Under the pieces are notes generated by a model. The model ran no database searches. It was not told the origin of the DNA and saw only the letters and a program-made list of their open reading frames with translations. Of a stretch of DNA of 64,000 nt, positions 7,875-15,444 are shown in pieces. The stretch covers positions 36,445 through 100,444 of the forward strand of contig JAKSNK010000003.1 in NCBI GenBank assembly GCA_024399835.1. The letters run 5' to 3'. The DNA comes from Paludibacteraceae bacterium. Lineage in GTDB: Bacteria; Bacteroidota; Bacteroidia; Bacteroidales; Paludibacteraceae. A program made the translations under genes and the position numbers. Within the stretch, counting starts at the first letter, position 1. Each line of letters opens with the position of its first letter.

Positions 7875-8564
7875 ATGAAATCACACACTTCCAATCGCCA
7901 CCATCGTATCCACGAGGAGGGACGGCATTCTGTTATCGGCATTGTATTGCTGATGTTTATCATCAATATCCCCATATATTTTTTTGTTCAACCGCATTGG
8001 CTTTGCATCATCACGCTCATTTTGACTGCCATGCTGTTGGTCTTTGTCGCATATTTCTTCCGTAATCCTGTCCGCGAGGTGGAAATAACCGACCCTAATT
8101 TTCTTTTGGCACCGGCTGACGGACATGTAGTGGTAATCGAGCCGACAATGGAAGACGAGATTTTCCATGAGAAGCGGCTGCAGGTCAGCATTTTCATGTC
8201 CCCTTTCAATGTGCATGCCAACTGGTACCCTGTTGAGGGTAATATTGTTCGTAGCGAGCACCAAAAAGGACGCCATATGGGAGCATGGTTACCCAAGTCT
8301 TCCACCGAGAACGAGCGCTCATTGGTCGTGATTGAAACACCCTCTAAAATGCAGATTGCCGTACGCCAGATTGCCGGTGCAATGGCACGACGCATCGTTA
8401 CTTATGCCAAGGTCGGCAAGCAAAGCCACAGAAACGAACACATGGGATTCATCAAACTCGGTTCGCGCGTAGATATGTACCTTCCTTTGGACACCGAGAT
8501 GTTTGTACAAGTGGGAGAAGCAGTACGCGGTAATGAGACCATCATCGGCCGCTTGCCTGAATAA
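7875..8564 (+). CDS. psd: Phosphatidylserine decarboxylase proenzyme
   Basis: 229 residues from the ATG at 7875; an ATG at 7860 would add five residues and overlap the previous gene. Homologues begin with a short basic stretch before RIHxEG, which favours 7875. It makes phosphatidylethanolamine by decarboxylating phosphatidylserine. Two membrane segments (about residues 20-60) precede the catalytic domain (LLAPADGHVVVIE, SIFMSPFNVHANWYPVEG, IAGAMARRIVTYA). The self-cleavage site LGS lies in GFIKLGSRVDMYLP; the Ser becomes the pyruvoyl group. It is a small-type Psd. The usual partner pssA is not next door; deoC follows. Confidence 0.93.
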   Translation: MKSHTSNRHHRIHEEGRHSVIGIVLLMFIINIPIYFFVQPHWLCIITLILTAMLLVFVAYFFRNPVREVEITDPNFLLAPADGHVVVIEPTMEDEIFHEKRLQVSIFMSPFNVHANWYPVEGNIVRSEHQKGRHMGAWLPKSSTENERSLVVIETPSKMQIAVRQIAGAMARRIVTYAKVGKQSHRNEHMGFIKLGSRVDMYLPLDTEMFVQVGEAVRGNETIIGRLPE

Positions 8565-8587
8565 GAAACTATTTATCTAATTATTAT

Positions 8588-9463
8588 ATGTCTTTCAACG
8601 AACTCTTTGCGGCTTATCCGTTTACTATGACGGATTCCGAAGTGGCAACCGCTGCCCAACATATCATTGATGCACATTTTGCCGAAAACAACACGCGCGA
8701 TGTGTGGATGCAATGTCTTAACCAAATTGATTTGACCACTCTCAATGGCGAAGATACTGTTGAGAAAGTAGAAAATATGGCTAAAAAAGTCAAGGACTTT
8801 GGCAGACATTTCAAGGGGTTGAAGAATGTGGCTGCCATGTGCGTTTATCCTGCATTGGCAAGTGTGGCACGAGCCAATCTGCCCAAAGCAGTACATGTGG
8901 CATGCGTGAGTGCCGGATTCCCTGCTTCGCAAACCTTTATTGAGGTCAAGGTGGCGGAGACCGCGTTGGCACTGCAAGCCGGAGCCGACGAGATTGACAT
9001 CGTCATTTCGGTAGGTAAGTTCTTGGAAGGAAGATACCAGGAGGTTTTTGACGAGATTAGCGAACTCAAAGCCGTTTGTGGCAAACATCACCTCAAGGTT
9101 ATCCTCGAAACAGGCGCACTCGCTTCTGCCGAGAATATCTGGAAAGCATCCATATTGGCTATGGCTGCCGGAGCAGACTTTATCAAGACCTCTACCGGCA
9201 AAATCAAGGTAAATGCCACGCCCGAAGCCACTTTTGTCATGTGCCATGCCATTCGTATGTGGCAGGAGAAAACAGGACAAAAAGTCTGCTTCAAGCCCGC
9301 CGGAGGTGTTGCTACCACCGACGAAGCCGTCACACACTATACTTTGGTTAAAGAGATATTGGGGCAGGAATGGCTCAATAACGACAGTTTCCGTTTCGGT
9401 GCCAGCCGATTGGCAAACAATCTGCTCACATCCATCATGGGCGAAGAAACCAAGTATTTCTAA
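8588..9463 (+). CDS. deoC: Deoxyribose-phosphate aldolase
   Basis: 291 residues, the longer DeoC form seen in this phylum. It cleaves 2-deoxyribose 5-phosphate to glyceraldehyde 3-phosphate and acetaldehyde in deoxynucleoside salvage. The class I aldolase barrel carries the Schiff-base Lys in ADFIKTSTGKI, the second Lys in VCFKPAGGV, and EIDIVISVGKFLEG earlier. It is 23 nt after psd with no visible promoter, so it may be read from the upstream unit. It is convergent with the NSS transporter (23-nt gap). Confidence 0.93.
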   Translation: MSFNELFAAYPFTMTDSEVATAAQHIIDAHFAENNTRDVWMQCLNQIDLTTLNGEDTVEKVENMAKKVKDFGRHFKGLKNVAAMCVYPALASVARANLPKAVHVACVSAGFPASQTFIEVKVAETALALQAGADEIDIVISVGKFLEGRYQEVFDEISELKAVCGKHHLKVILETGALASAENIWKASILAMAAGADFIKTSTGKIKVNATPEATFVMCHAIRMWQEKTGQKVCFKPAGGVATTDEAVTHYTLVKEILGQEWLNNDSFRFGASRLANNLLTSIMGEETKYF

Positions 9464-9486
9464 ATTCTACCCTCTTTTAGCCGTCC

Positions 9487-10803
9487 TTATAGCAAACCTA
9501 TGCTATTGAGGGCAATGAGCAATATCAGTCCGGGGAAGCACCAGCGGATAAGGAAGTAATAGACATTCATGGTCCATTTCTGCTTGCCGTAATAGGGTGC
9601 CATTTCTTCGTGCATCACTTTCTTGTCTACAAACCACCCGAAGAAAACCACCGTGCCTAATGCGATAATAGGCAACAGGAAATTTGAGGTAATAATATCT
9701 ACCCAGTCAAACAATGTCTTGCCCCCTAAAATCAGCCATTTGTTATCTGCTGACAGCGACAAGGTACACAAGACACTAATCAGCAGGCACGCTGCCCCTG
9801 CATAGATCAATCCCTTGTGACGGGAGATGGGTCGTGGACGCTTTTCCGTCAAATCCATTAGAGATGCCACCAACACTTCCAGCAAACTGACTGCCGATGT
9901 AATGGCTGCTATGCACAGCAGGAAATAGAACAATACGGATACTATCTGTCCTCCGGGCATTTGACCGAAGATGGCAGGCAAAACGGAGAATACCAATTGC
10001 GGTCCCTGCTCCGGACTGATGCCGAATGCGAATACTGCGGGGAAGATGGCACATCCTGCCATAATGGCGACCAGCGTGTCTATACCTACTATCTCGGCTG
10101 CCGTACTCGCCACATTCTGCTTTTTAGGGATATACGAGCCGAAGGTTATCAACGCACCCATACCTATACTGAGTGAATAGAAGCATTGTCCCAAGGCATT
10201 CAGCACGGTCCGTGAGGTGATTTTGGAGGCGTCAAATGCAAATAGGAACGACAATCCTTTCCCCGCACCGTCCAATAGCAGTACACACACGATTAAGACG
10301 ACCAATAGAACCAACAATATAGGCATAAATATCTTGCTCAATCGCTCTATTCCCTTATTCACGCCCATCCACAATACGCCCATAGAAATCAACGCGGCAA
10401 CCAAACTGCACACAATATTGCCACCCATGCTTTGGAGCCAGGCGCCATCCACGATGGATATCCAAAAATATTTCACGCACCAACCGGTTATCACCAAGTA
10501 AAAACCCGTGATAAACATCACCGTCAAACAGGTCAGAATCGGCACAAAGTTCCAGCGGTTATTGCCTGCCAATGTCTGATAGGCGCCACGAACGGACTGA
10601 CCGCTGCTTTTACCCATCACAAACTCCGTTATCATCAACGGCAAACCGAAGCAAATCACACAAACGATATAGACCAACAGAAAAGCGCCTCCGCCGTTCT
10701 GCCCCAACATATAGGGGAATTTCCATATATTACCCAAACCGACGGCACCTGATGCCGTTGCCATTATTGCCCCAAAACGACTGGTAAATTTCTCTTTTTC
10801 CAT
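9487..10803 (-). CDS. Neurotransmitter:sodium symporter (SLC6/NSS) family transporter
   Basis: 438 residues from the ATG at 10803 (MEKEKFTSRFG). Upstream non-ATG starts fall inside the promoter -7 box. Segment TM1 has the unwound GAVGLGNIWKFPYM sequence, where NSS proteins bind sodium and an amino acid. TM6 has the matching unwound stretch (CFYSLSIGMGALITFGSY). About 11-12 hydrophobic segments are seen, as in bacterial 11-12 TM NSS proteins. Substrate is probably an amino acid but cannot be assigned. It is transcribed alone from a promoter interleaved with that of the divergent flavoprotein gene. Confidence 0.9.
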   Translation of the reverse strand: MEKEKFTSRFGAIMATASGAVGLGNIWKFPYMLGQNGGGAFLLVYIVCVICFGLPLMITEFVMGKSSGQSVRGAYQTLAGNNRWNFVPILTCLTVMFITGFYLVITGWCVKYFWISIVDGAWLQSMGGNIVCSLVAALISMGVLWMGVNKGIERLSKIFMPILLVLLVVLIVCVLLLDGAGKGLSFLFAFDASKITSRTVLNALGQCFYSLSIGMGALITFGSYIPKKQNVASTAAEIVGIDTLVAIMAGCAIFPAVFAFGISPEQGPQLVFSVLPAIFGQMPGGQIVSVLFYFLLCIAAITSAVSLLEVLVASLMDLTEKRPRPISRHKGLIYAGAACLLISVLCTLSLSADNKWLILGGKTLFDWVDIITSNFLLPIIALGTVVFFGWFVDKKVMHEEMAPYYGKQKWTMNVYYFLIRWCFPGLILLIALNSIGLL

Positions 10804-10824
10804 TACTTCTATGTATTTTGACTG

Positions 10825-10856
10825 CAAAAGTACAAAATAATTTGCAAATATGCAAA
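10825..10856 (-). promoter_or_regulatory. Promoter of NSS transporter gene
   Basis: On the minus strand TTTG (10856-10853), 20 bp, TACTTTTG (10832-10825). It overlaps the divergent promoter at 10841-10872. Confidence 0.8.
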
Positions 10857-10872
10857 AAATATAGTACCTTTG
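10841..10872 (+). promoter_or_regulatory. Promoter of NfnAB/GltD-type fusion gene
   Basis: TTTG (10841-10844), 20 bp, TACCTTTG (10865-10872); the ATG follows at 10893. The -33 elements of the two divergent promoters lie within 16 bp of each other. Confidence 0.82.
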
Positions 10873-10892
10873 TGTTATAAATCGTTATTTAT

Positions 10893-13121
10893 ATGAATAA
10901 AATCCTCTCTAAACGGTTTTTTTCGGACAATGTTGCCGAAATCGTCGTTGAAGCTCCGCTGATTGCACGCAGTCGCAAAGCAGGGCATTTTGTTATCGTG
11001 CGCGTGGATAATCACTCCGAGCGTATGCCCTTGACCATCAGCGCCGCCGATGTGGAACGGGGAAGTATCACTCTGGTCGTGCAGCGCATCGGTGTATCGT
11101 CTTCCAAACTTTGCGCCATGGAGCCCGGACAAATGCTGCAAGATGTAGTCGGTCCGTTAGGAAAAGCCACACATATCGATTACTTCGGCACGGTTGTTTG
11201 TGCCTGTGGAGGTGTAGGTGCAGCACCTATGCTGCCCATTGCCGAGGCGCTCAAGAAGGCGGGCAATCGCGTGATTACCGTACTGGCAGCGAGAAACAGG
11301 GATTTGATTATTCTGCGGGACGAACTGGCACAATGGTCCGACGAAGTCATTGTCATGACCGACGACGGCAGTATGGGACAACAGGGTGTTGTAACCGTCG
11401 GAGTGGAGCAGGTCATTCAGCGCGAACCCGTGCACAAGTGCATCACTATCGGACCTGCCATTATGATGAAGTTTGTCAGTTTGACTACGCTCAAATACAA
11501 TATCCCTACCGATGCTTCGCTCAATACCATTATGGTGGACGGAACGGGCATGTGCGGTGCGTGCCGTGTCACGATAGACGGACAGACCAAGTTCGTATGC
11601 GTTGACGGACCCGAGTTTGATGCCCACAAGGTGAACTGGGACGAAATGATGTCCCGTCTGCGTTCCTACAAACCTGAGGAAGCACTTGCCATGGACCAAT
11701 ATCAGCAGGCACTCCGTCCCCTTACGCCCAAAGACCGCGTGGCTATCCCCCGTGTGCAAATGAACGAATTGGCGCCTGCCATACGCATACAGAGTTTGCA
11801 TGCCGAGGTTAATCAGGGACTTACTTTCGAGCAGGCGCTTACCGAGGCGCACCGTTGCCTTAATTGCCCCAAACCGACCTGTGTAGAAGGGTGTCCCGTC
11901 AATATCAACATTCCCGCCTTCATTAAAAAGGTTGAACAGGGGGATATTGATGCCGCAGCCGATATTATCAGTCAGTCTTCTACGCTTCCCGCTGTTTGCG
12001 GGCGTGTTTGTCCGCAGGAGAAGCAATGCGAGAGCCGTTGTATCCACCACAAGATGGGACATCAACCCGTTGCAATCGGTTATTTGGAGCGTTTTGTGGC
12101 AGACCATGCGCAAAGTGCAACCGATTCACCGATTCACCGATCTGCCGATTCCCCAAAAATAGCCGTAGTCGGTTCAGGTCCTGCCGGACTGGCTTTTGCA
12201 GGAGATATGGCTAAATACGGCTATGATGTCACGGTCTTTGAGGCATTGCACGAGATTGGCGGCGTTCTCAAATACGGTATTCCCGAGTTCCGTCTGCCCA
12301 ATAGCATTGTCGATAAGGAGATTGACGGTCTGCGGGCTTTGGGAGTGACCTTCCAAACGGATACGATTATCGGCAAAACGCTCACCGTTGACGATTTGCG
12401 CGAACAGGGATTTGCGGGTATCTTCGTCGGTTCGGGAGCGGGACTGCCTAAGTTTATGAATATCCCCGGCGAGAACCTTAACGGAGTAATGAGTTGCAAC
12501 GAGTACCTGACGCGTGTCAATCTGATGGACGCCTCCAATGCGCGTACCGATACACCCCTGCTCTATGGCAAGAATGTAGCCGTTGTGGGAGGCGGTAATA
12601 CGGCAATGGACGCCGTGCGTACAGCCAAGCGGCTGGGTGCCGAACATGCTTTTATCGTTTATCGCCGCAGCGAGGAAGAAATGCCGGCGCGTATAGAAGA
12701 GGTTAGACATGCCCGGGAGGAAGGTATCGAGTTTATGACATTGCATAACCCTGTCGAATACCATGCCGACGAGAATGGGCGTGTCAAGGAAGCCGTTCTG
12801 CAAGTGATGGAATTGGGGGCACCCGACGAGTCCGGGCGCAGAAGTCCCGTGCCGGTACAGGGCAAAACGGTTACCCTGCCTGTGGACCTGGTCATCGTCA
12901 GCGTAGGGGTCAGCCCCAATCCGCTCATTCCCAACAGCGTCAGCGGACTGGAAATCAGCAAACGAGGCACAATTGTGGTAGGCGAAGAAACAATGCAAAG
13001 TGCTATCCCCACTCTTTTTGCCGGTGGAGATATAGTGCGTGGGGGCGCGACGGTCATCTTAGCCATGTCCGACGGGCGCAAAGCCGCACACGCTATGCAC
13101 AACTATCTGAGTCGGCTGTAG
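10893..13121 (+). CDS. Fused ferredoxin:NAD(P) reductase / glutamate synthase small-subunit-like flavoprotein (NfnAB type)
   Basis: 742 residues. Residues 1-~280 are an FNR/PyrK-like module: FAD-binding strands, NAD loop GGVGAAPMLPI, and a [2Fe-2S] site in DGTGMCGACRVT...FVC. Residues ~320-400 hold two 4Fe-4S motifs (CLNCPKPTCVEGCP and CGRVCPQEKQCESRC). Residues ~425-742 are GltD-like, with FAD motif VVGSGPAGLAFAG and NADPH motif VVGGGNTAMDAVRTA. This fusion is common in Bacteroidales and is usually annotated as DHODH-B/NADPH-dependent glutamate synthase. By the Nfn model it moves electrons between NADH, NADPH and ferredoxin. The linker before the FAD motif is encoded by four 8-bp tandem repeats (12120-12151). 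The 3' end overlaps the convergent exosortase gene by 29 nt. Confidence 0.9.
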   Translation: MNKILSKRFFSDNVAEIVVEAPLIARSRKAGHFVIVRVDNHSERMPLTISAADVERGSITLVVQRIGVSSSKLCAMEPGQMLQDVVGPLGKATHIDYFGTVVCACGGVGAAPMLPIAEALKKAGNRVITVLAARNRDLIILRDELAQWSDEVIVMTDDGSMGQQGVVTVGVEQVIQREPVHKCITIGPAIMMKFVSLTTLKYNIPTDASLNTIMVDGTGMCGACRVTIDGQTKFVCVDGPEFDAHKVNWDEMMSRLRSYKPEEALAMDQYQQALRPLTPKDRVAIPRVQMNELAPAIRIQSLHAEVNQGLTFEQALTEAHRCLNCPKPTCVEGCPVNINIPAFIKKVEQGDIDAAADIISQSSTLPAVCGRVCPQEKQCESRCIHHKMGHQPVAIGYLERFVADHAQSATDSPIHRSADSPKIAVVGSGPAGLAFAGDMAKYGYDVTVFEALHEIGGVLKYGIPEFRLPNSIVDKEIDGLRALGVTFQTDTIIGKTLTVDDLREQGFAGIFVGSGAGLPKFMNIPGENLNGVMSCNEYLTRVNLMDASNARTDTPLLYGKNVAVVGGGNTAMDAVRTAKRLGAEHAFIVYRRSEEEMPARIEEVRHAREEGIEFMTLHNPVEYHADENGRVKEAVLQVMELGAPDESGRRSPVPVQGKTVTLPVDLVIVSVGVSPNPLIPNSVSGLEISKRGTIVVGEETMQSAIPTLFAGGDIVRGGATVILAMSDGRKAAHAMHNYLSRL
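12120..12151 (+). repeat. In-frame 8-bp tandem repeat (4 units)
   Basis: Units ACCGATTC, ACCGATTC, ACCGATCT, GCCGATTC. They encode the linker TDSPIHRSADS just before the FAD-binding motif. The ACCG core recalls the intergenic arrays elsewhere in the window. Confidence 0.8.
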
Positions 13122-13671
13122 GACGATTAAAACATTCCGTCCAGCATAGCCACATTACGAACATACAGCCGTAAAAAGCGTACTTGAATACATACGAATG
13201 CATCACCTCGAACAATTCGGGGTGATGTTCTATTATGAGCGAAATGGCGGCGATACGAACGATATTGATGCCATAGATTAGAACCCACCCCACGGGGATA
13301 AACCACAGTTTATGCACCCACGCGCCACGCGATGCCAACAGGATACATAGCCAAATAAATCCCTGCTTGACCGGCGTACAACTCCACACGATGTGCGAAC
13401 CGCTGCCGCTGTCGAAATAGATATATGTGCCGTTTACATGTACCGTATCGCGGAATAGTGCTACCGCCCAGTACACACATTGTGTCACATGGGCTGCTAT
13501 GGCATCAAATACAGGCGTTACTACCAGCCCCAGCCAAGTCACCTCGCCTATCCCCCGTTCGTCCCCGTGAACGGTTATTTTCCACAGCAGATTGGCTAAC
13601 AGCATGGCTGCTACAAAGAGGATAATATCTTTGTATTCACGCCATATTCGTTGTAGTTGGTCGGTCTGCAT
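13093..13671 (-). CDS. Exosortase/archaeosortase family protein
   Basis: 192 residues with about five membrane segments. The sortase-like catalytic residues are visible: Cys in WSCTPVKQGFIWLC, Arg in INIVRIAAISL, and His in VMHSYVFKYAFYG. Exosortases cut C-terminal tripartite signals (PEP-CTERM and variants) of exported proteins in the inner membrane. It is short compared with exopolysaccharide-linked exosortases, like the Bacteroidota Xrt variants. No target protein with a matching tail was recognised in the window. Its stop end overlaps the convergent flavoprotein gene, and its start codon lies within a 13-bp duplicated sequence. The family call is good; the target is unknown. Confidence 0.78.
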   Translation of the reverse strand: MQTDQLQRIWREYKDIILFVAAMLLANLLWKITVHGDERGIGEVTWLGLVVTPVFDAIAAHVTQCVYWAVALFRDTVHVNGTYIYFDSGSGSHIVWSCTPVKQGFIWLCILLASRGAWVHKLWFIPVGWVLIYGINIVRIAAISLIIEHHPELFEVMHSYVFKYAFYGCMFVMWLCWTECFNRPTADSDSCA

Positions 13672-13682
13672 GGTCGGTCTGC
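13658..13682 (-). repeat. 13-bp direct duplication over the exosortase start
   Basis: TGGTCGGTCTGCA at 13658-13670 is repeated as TGGTCGGTCTGC at 13671-13682. On the minus strand each copy reads GCAGACCGACCA, and the exosortase ATG is at the junction. Confidence 0.75.
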
Positions 13683-13692
13683 GTTAAACGGG

Positions 13693-13730
13693 GTGTCAAG
13701 GTGTATCAACAGGGTATCAACGGGTCAAAT
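13693..13730. repeat. About 11-bp imperfect tandem repeat
   Basis: GTGTCAAG (13693), GTATCAAC (13703), GTATCAAC (13714) and GGTCAAAT (13722-13729) recur every 9-11 bp between the tsaD stop and the exosortase start. Confidence 0.6.
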
Positions 13731-14801
13731 GGTTGTTTTGGCGTATGGGGCGGCATCGATTGGGCACCAATCGCGGTCCATAAACTTGTAATAACCTGCC
13801 TGCGCTATCATGGCGGCGTTGTCGGTGGTGAAACTGAACGGGGGAATAAACACTTCCCAACCTTGCTTCTTGCCCAGTGCCACCATCGCATCGCGCAGAG
13901 CCGAATTGGCACTCACGCCGCCGGCTACGGCAATCCGGGTGATATGCAGGTCCTGTGCCGCTTTCTTGAGTTTCTTGAGCAGAATATCGATTATTGTCTG
14001 CTGCAACGATGCACACAAGTCTTCACGCAAATGGGGAATTTGTTCCGCCAGGGCATCCACATTGTCCGCCTGATGGGCGTGCATCAGGTCTCGCAGGGTG
14101 TAAAGGAAGGATGTCTTCAGTCCCGAGAATGAATAGTCGTACCCCTGCATATTGGGTTTAGCCAGCGGATAAACATCGGCATTCCCCTCTTTGGCAAGTT
14201 TGTCTATCCACGGTCCGCCCGGATAGGGCAGTCCCAACACTTTGGCACATTTGTCAAACGCCTCGCCGGCGGCATCATCTATGGTCTGACCGATGATTTG
14301 CATTCGGTTGTATGCTTCCACTTTGACTATTTGCGAATTGCCGCCGCTTACCAACAGGCATAAAAACGGCATTTCGGGGTGACGGATTTGTACGCCTTGC
14401 AGTCGAGGAGTGGCGGCAACCAGTTCTGCCGACGGCTCCACAAAGTGTGCCATGATGTGACCTTGCAAGTGATTAACTTCTACCAGCGGAATACGTAGGG
14501 CGAGAGCCATGCCTTTGGCAAAACTGGTGCCTACCAGTAGCGAACCCAATAGTCCGGGACCGCGTGTAAAGGCAATAGCAGAGAGGTCGTTGGCTGTTAT
14601 GCCGGCTTTGCTCAGAGCAGTATCCACCACGGGTAATATGTTCTGCTGATGGGCACGCGAAGCCAGTTCGGGCACTACGCCGCCAAACTCCTCATGCACT
14701 TTCTGCGAAGCGATTACATTACTCATCAGCAAACCGTTTTTGATAACTGCTGCAGATGTATCGTCGCAACTTGACTCTATGGCTAAAATGATGCTATCCA
14801 T
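13725..14801 (-). CDS. tsaD: tRNA threonylcarbamoyladenosine transferase TsaD
   Basis: 358 residues from the ATG at 14801 (MDSIILAIESSCDDTSAAV). The earlier in-frame ATG at 14852 lies in the promoter. TsaD transfers the threonylcarbamoyl group to A37 of ANN-decoding tRNAs, with TsaB and TsaE. The ASKHA fold shows the phosphate-1 motif above, metal ligands in VNHLQGHIMAH, the GLLGSLLVG region, and LLVSGGNSQIV. The C-terminal AVAGGVSANSALR and FTTDNAAMIA motifs are also intact. It has its own promoter and is followed after ~50 nt by the exosortase gene on the same strand. tsaB and tsaE are not in the window. Confidence 0.95.
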   Translation of the reverse strand: MDSIILAIESSCDDTSAAVIKNGLLMSNVIASQKVHEEFGGVVPELASRAHQQNILPVVDTALSKAGITANDLSAIAFTRGPGLLGSLLVGTSFAKGMALALRIPLVEVNHLQGHIMAHFVEPSAELVAATPRLQGVQIRHPEMPFLCLLVSGGNSQIVKVEAYNRMQIIGQTIDDAAGEAFDKCAKVLGLPYPGGPWIDKLAKEGNADVYPLAKPNMQGYDYSFSGLKTSFLYTLRDLMHAHQADNVDALAEQIPHLREDLCASLQQTIIDILLKKLKKAAQDLHITRIAVAGGVSANSALRDAMVALGKKQGWEVFIPPFSFTTDNAAMIAQAGYYKFMDRDWCPIDAAPYAKTTI

Positions 14802-14821
14802 GTGTTTTCTCTTTAATGCTG

Positions 14822-14853
14822 CAAAGGTACACTTTTTTTTTGATATGTGCAAT
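14822..14853 (-). promoter_or_regulatory. tsaD promoter
   Basis: Minus strand ATTG (14853-14850), 20 bp, TACCTTTG (14829-14822). The first base of the -33 element deviates. Confidence 0.72.
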
Positions 14854-14864
14854 TTTTTTTACAA

Positions 14865-14902
14865 GTTTAATAGGTTTAGTAAGTTTTAACGGGTTTATCA
14901 AG
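14865..14902. repeat. 9-10-bp GTTTA tandem repeat (4 units)
   Basis: GTTTAATAG, GTTTAGTAA, GTTTTAACGG, GTTTATCAAG in direct succession upstream of the tsaD promoter. Confidence 0.65.
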
Positions 14903-14960
14903 TGTAGATTTCATAGCTTTTTTGAGGTCTTTTCGTTGTCTTTTTGAGTAAACCGTTAGT

Positions 14961-15017
14961 CGAGGGTTGACCGACACTTGACCGACACTTTCTATCCCCT
15001 CTTTGCGCCTCTCTTAA
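14961..15017 (+). repeat. Dispersed 57-bp repeat, copy A
   Basis: It begins CGAGGGTTGACCGACACTTG and ends CTTTGCGCCTCTCTTAAT. A near-identical copy lies in reverse orientation at 40534-40592, differing by one extra T here and a missing TC. It holds two tandem 11-mers TTGACCGACAC. Confidence 0.85.
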
Positions 15018-15153
15018 TTCTTAATTCAAAATTCTTAGTTCACCCCCCCCTCTCTTAATTCTTAATTCATAATTCAAAATTCTCTTACCGTGTCTTTCCC
15101 CGTAGCACTACCGTTGCACTATTAAGGATGACTATGTGGTTACGATTTTTCTT

Positions 15154-15256
15154 TGTGGCATGAGTGGCATGAGTGGCATGTATTTTTATAACTTATTATA
15201 TGCCCCTACGCGCGAGGATATATATATTGTATAATTTTCATGCCACTCATGCCACT
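15154..15256. repeat. GTGGCATGA tandem and inverted repeats
   Basis: Three tandem GTGGCATG units (15155-15180). Their last 18 bp (15163-15180) are repeated as an exact inverted copy at 15239-15256, around a 58-bp AT-rich spacer. A further direct copy, GAGTGGCATGAA, is at 15351-15362. Confidence 0.85.
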
Positions 15257-15389
15257 ATGAATTTCCCAATTCGTTAACAATGCTTTTTTCATCCTGCTGA
15301 TTATTAGCGCGTTCCACTACAAAATACCCTCGTTTCTCTCCCGTTGTTTTGAGTGGCATGAAGGAGTGAAGGCGTGAGACGGAAATACA

Positions 15390-15425
15390 CAACAAAGGAC
15401 CTGCATTGCTGCAAGCCCTTTGTTG
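15390..15425 (-). terminator. Hairpin downstream of the 926-residue gene
   Basis: CAACAAAGG (15390-15398) pairs with CCTTTGTTG (15417-15425), with an inner TGCA/TGCA stem. It lies 20 nt past the stop codon at 15445. No strong U-run follows, so it may be a terminator or a 3'-end stabiliser. Confidence 0.55.
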
Positions 15426-15444
15426 ATATTGTTGTTCTTTCTAT

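Larger units (their letters stand above)
14854..15444. other. Repeat-rich intergenic region
   Basis: About 590 bp without a convincing gene. It holds the GTTTA array, dispersed repeat copy A, two runs of CTCTTAATTCTTAATTC, a C8 tract (15043-15050), the GTGGCATGA repeats (15154-15256 and 15351-15362), a possible 34-codon ORF on the minus strand (15255-15359), and the hairpin ending the 926-residue gene. AT-rich sequence fills the rest. Confidence 0.7.

Noticed and set aside
11157-12113. 318-codon ORF on the minus strand opposite the flavoprotein gene
   Set aside because: It lies wholly opposite a well-supported enzyme with intact motifs; composition is Cys/His-rich and without any domain, as expected of an antisense shadow.
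15043-15050. C8 tract as a phase-variation switch
   Set aside because: It is in non-coding DNA and not placed between promoter elements of any gene.
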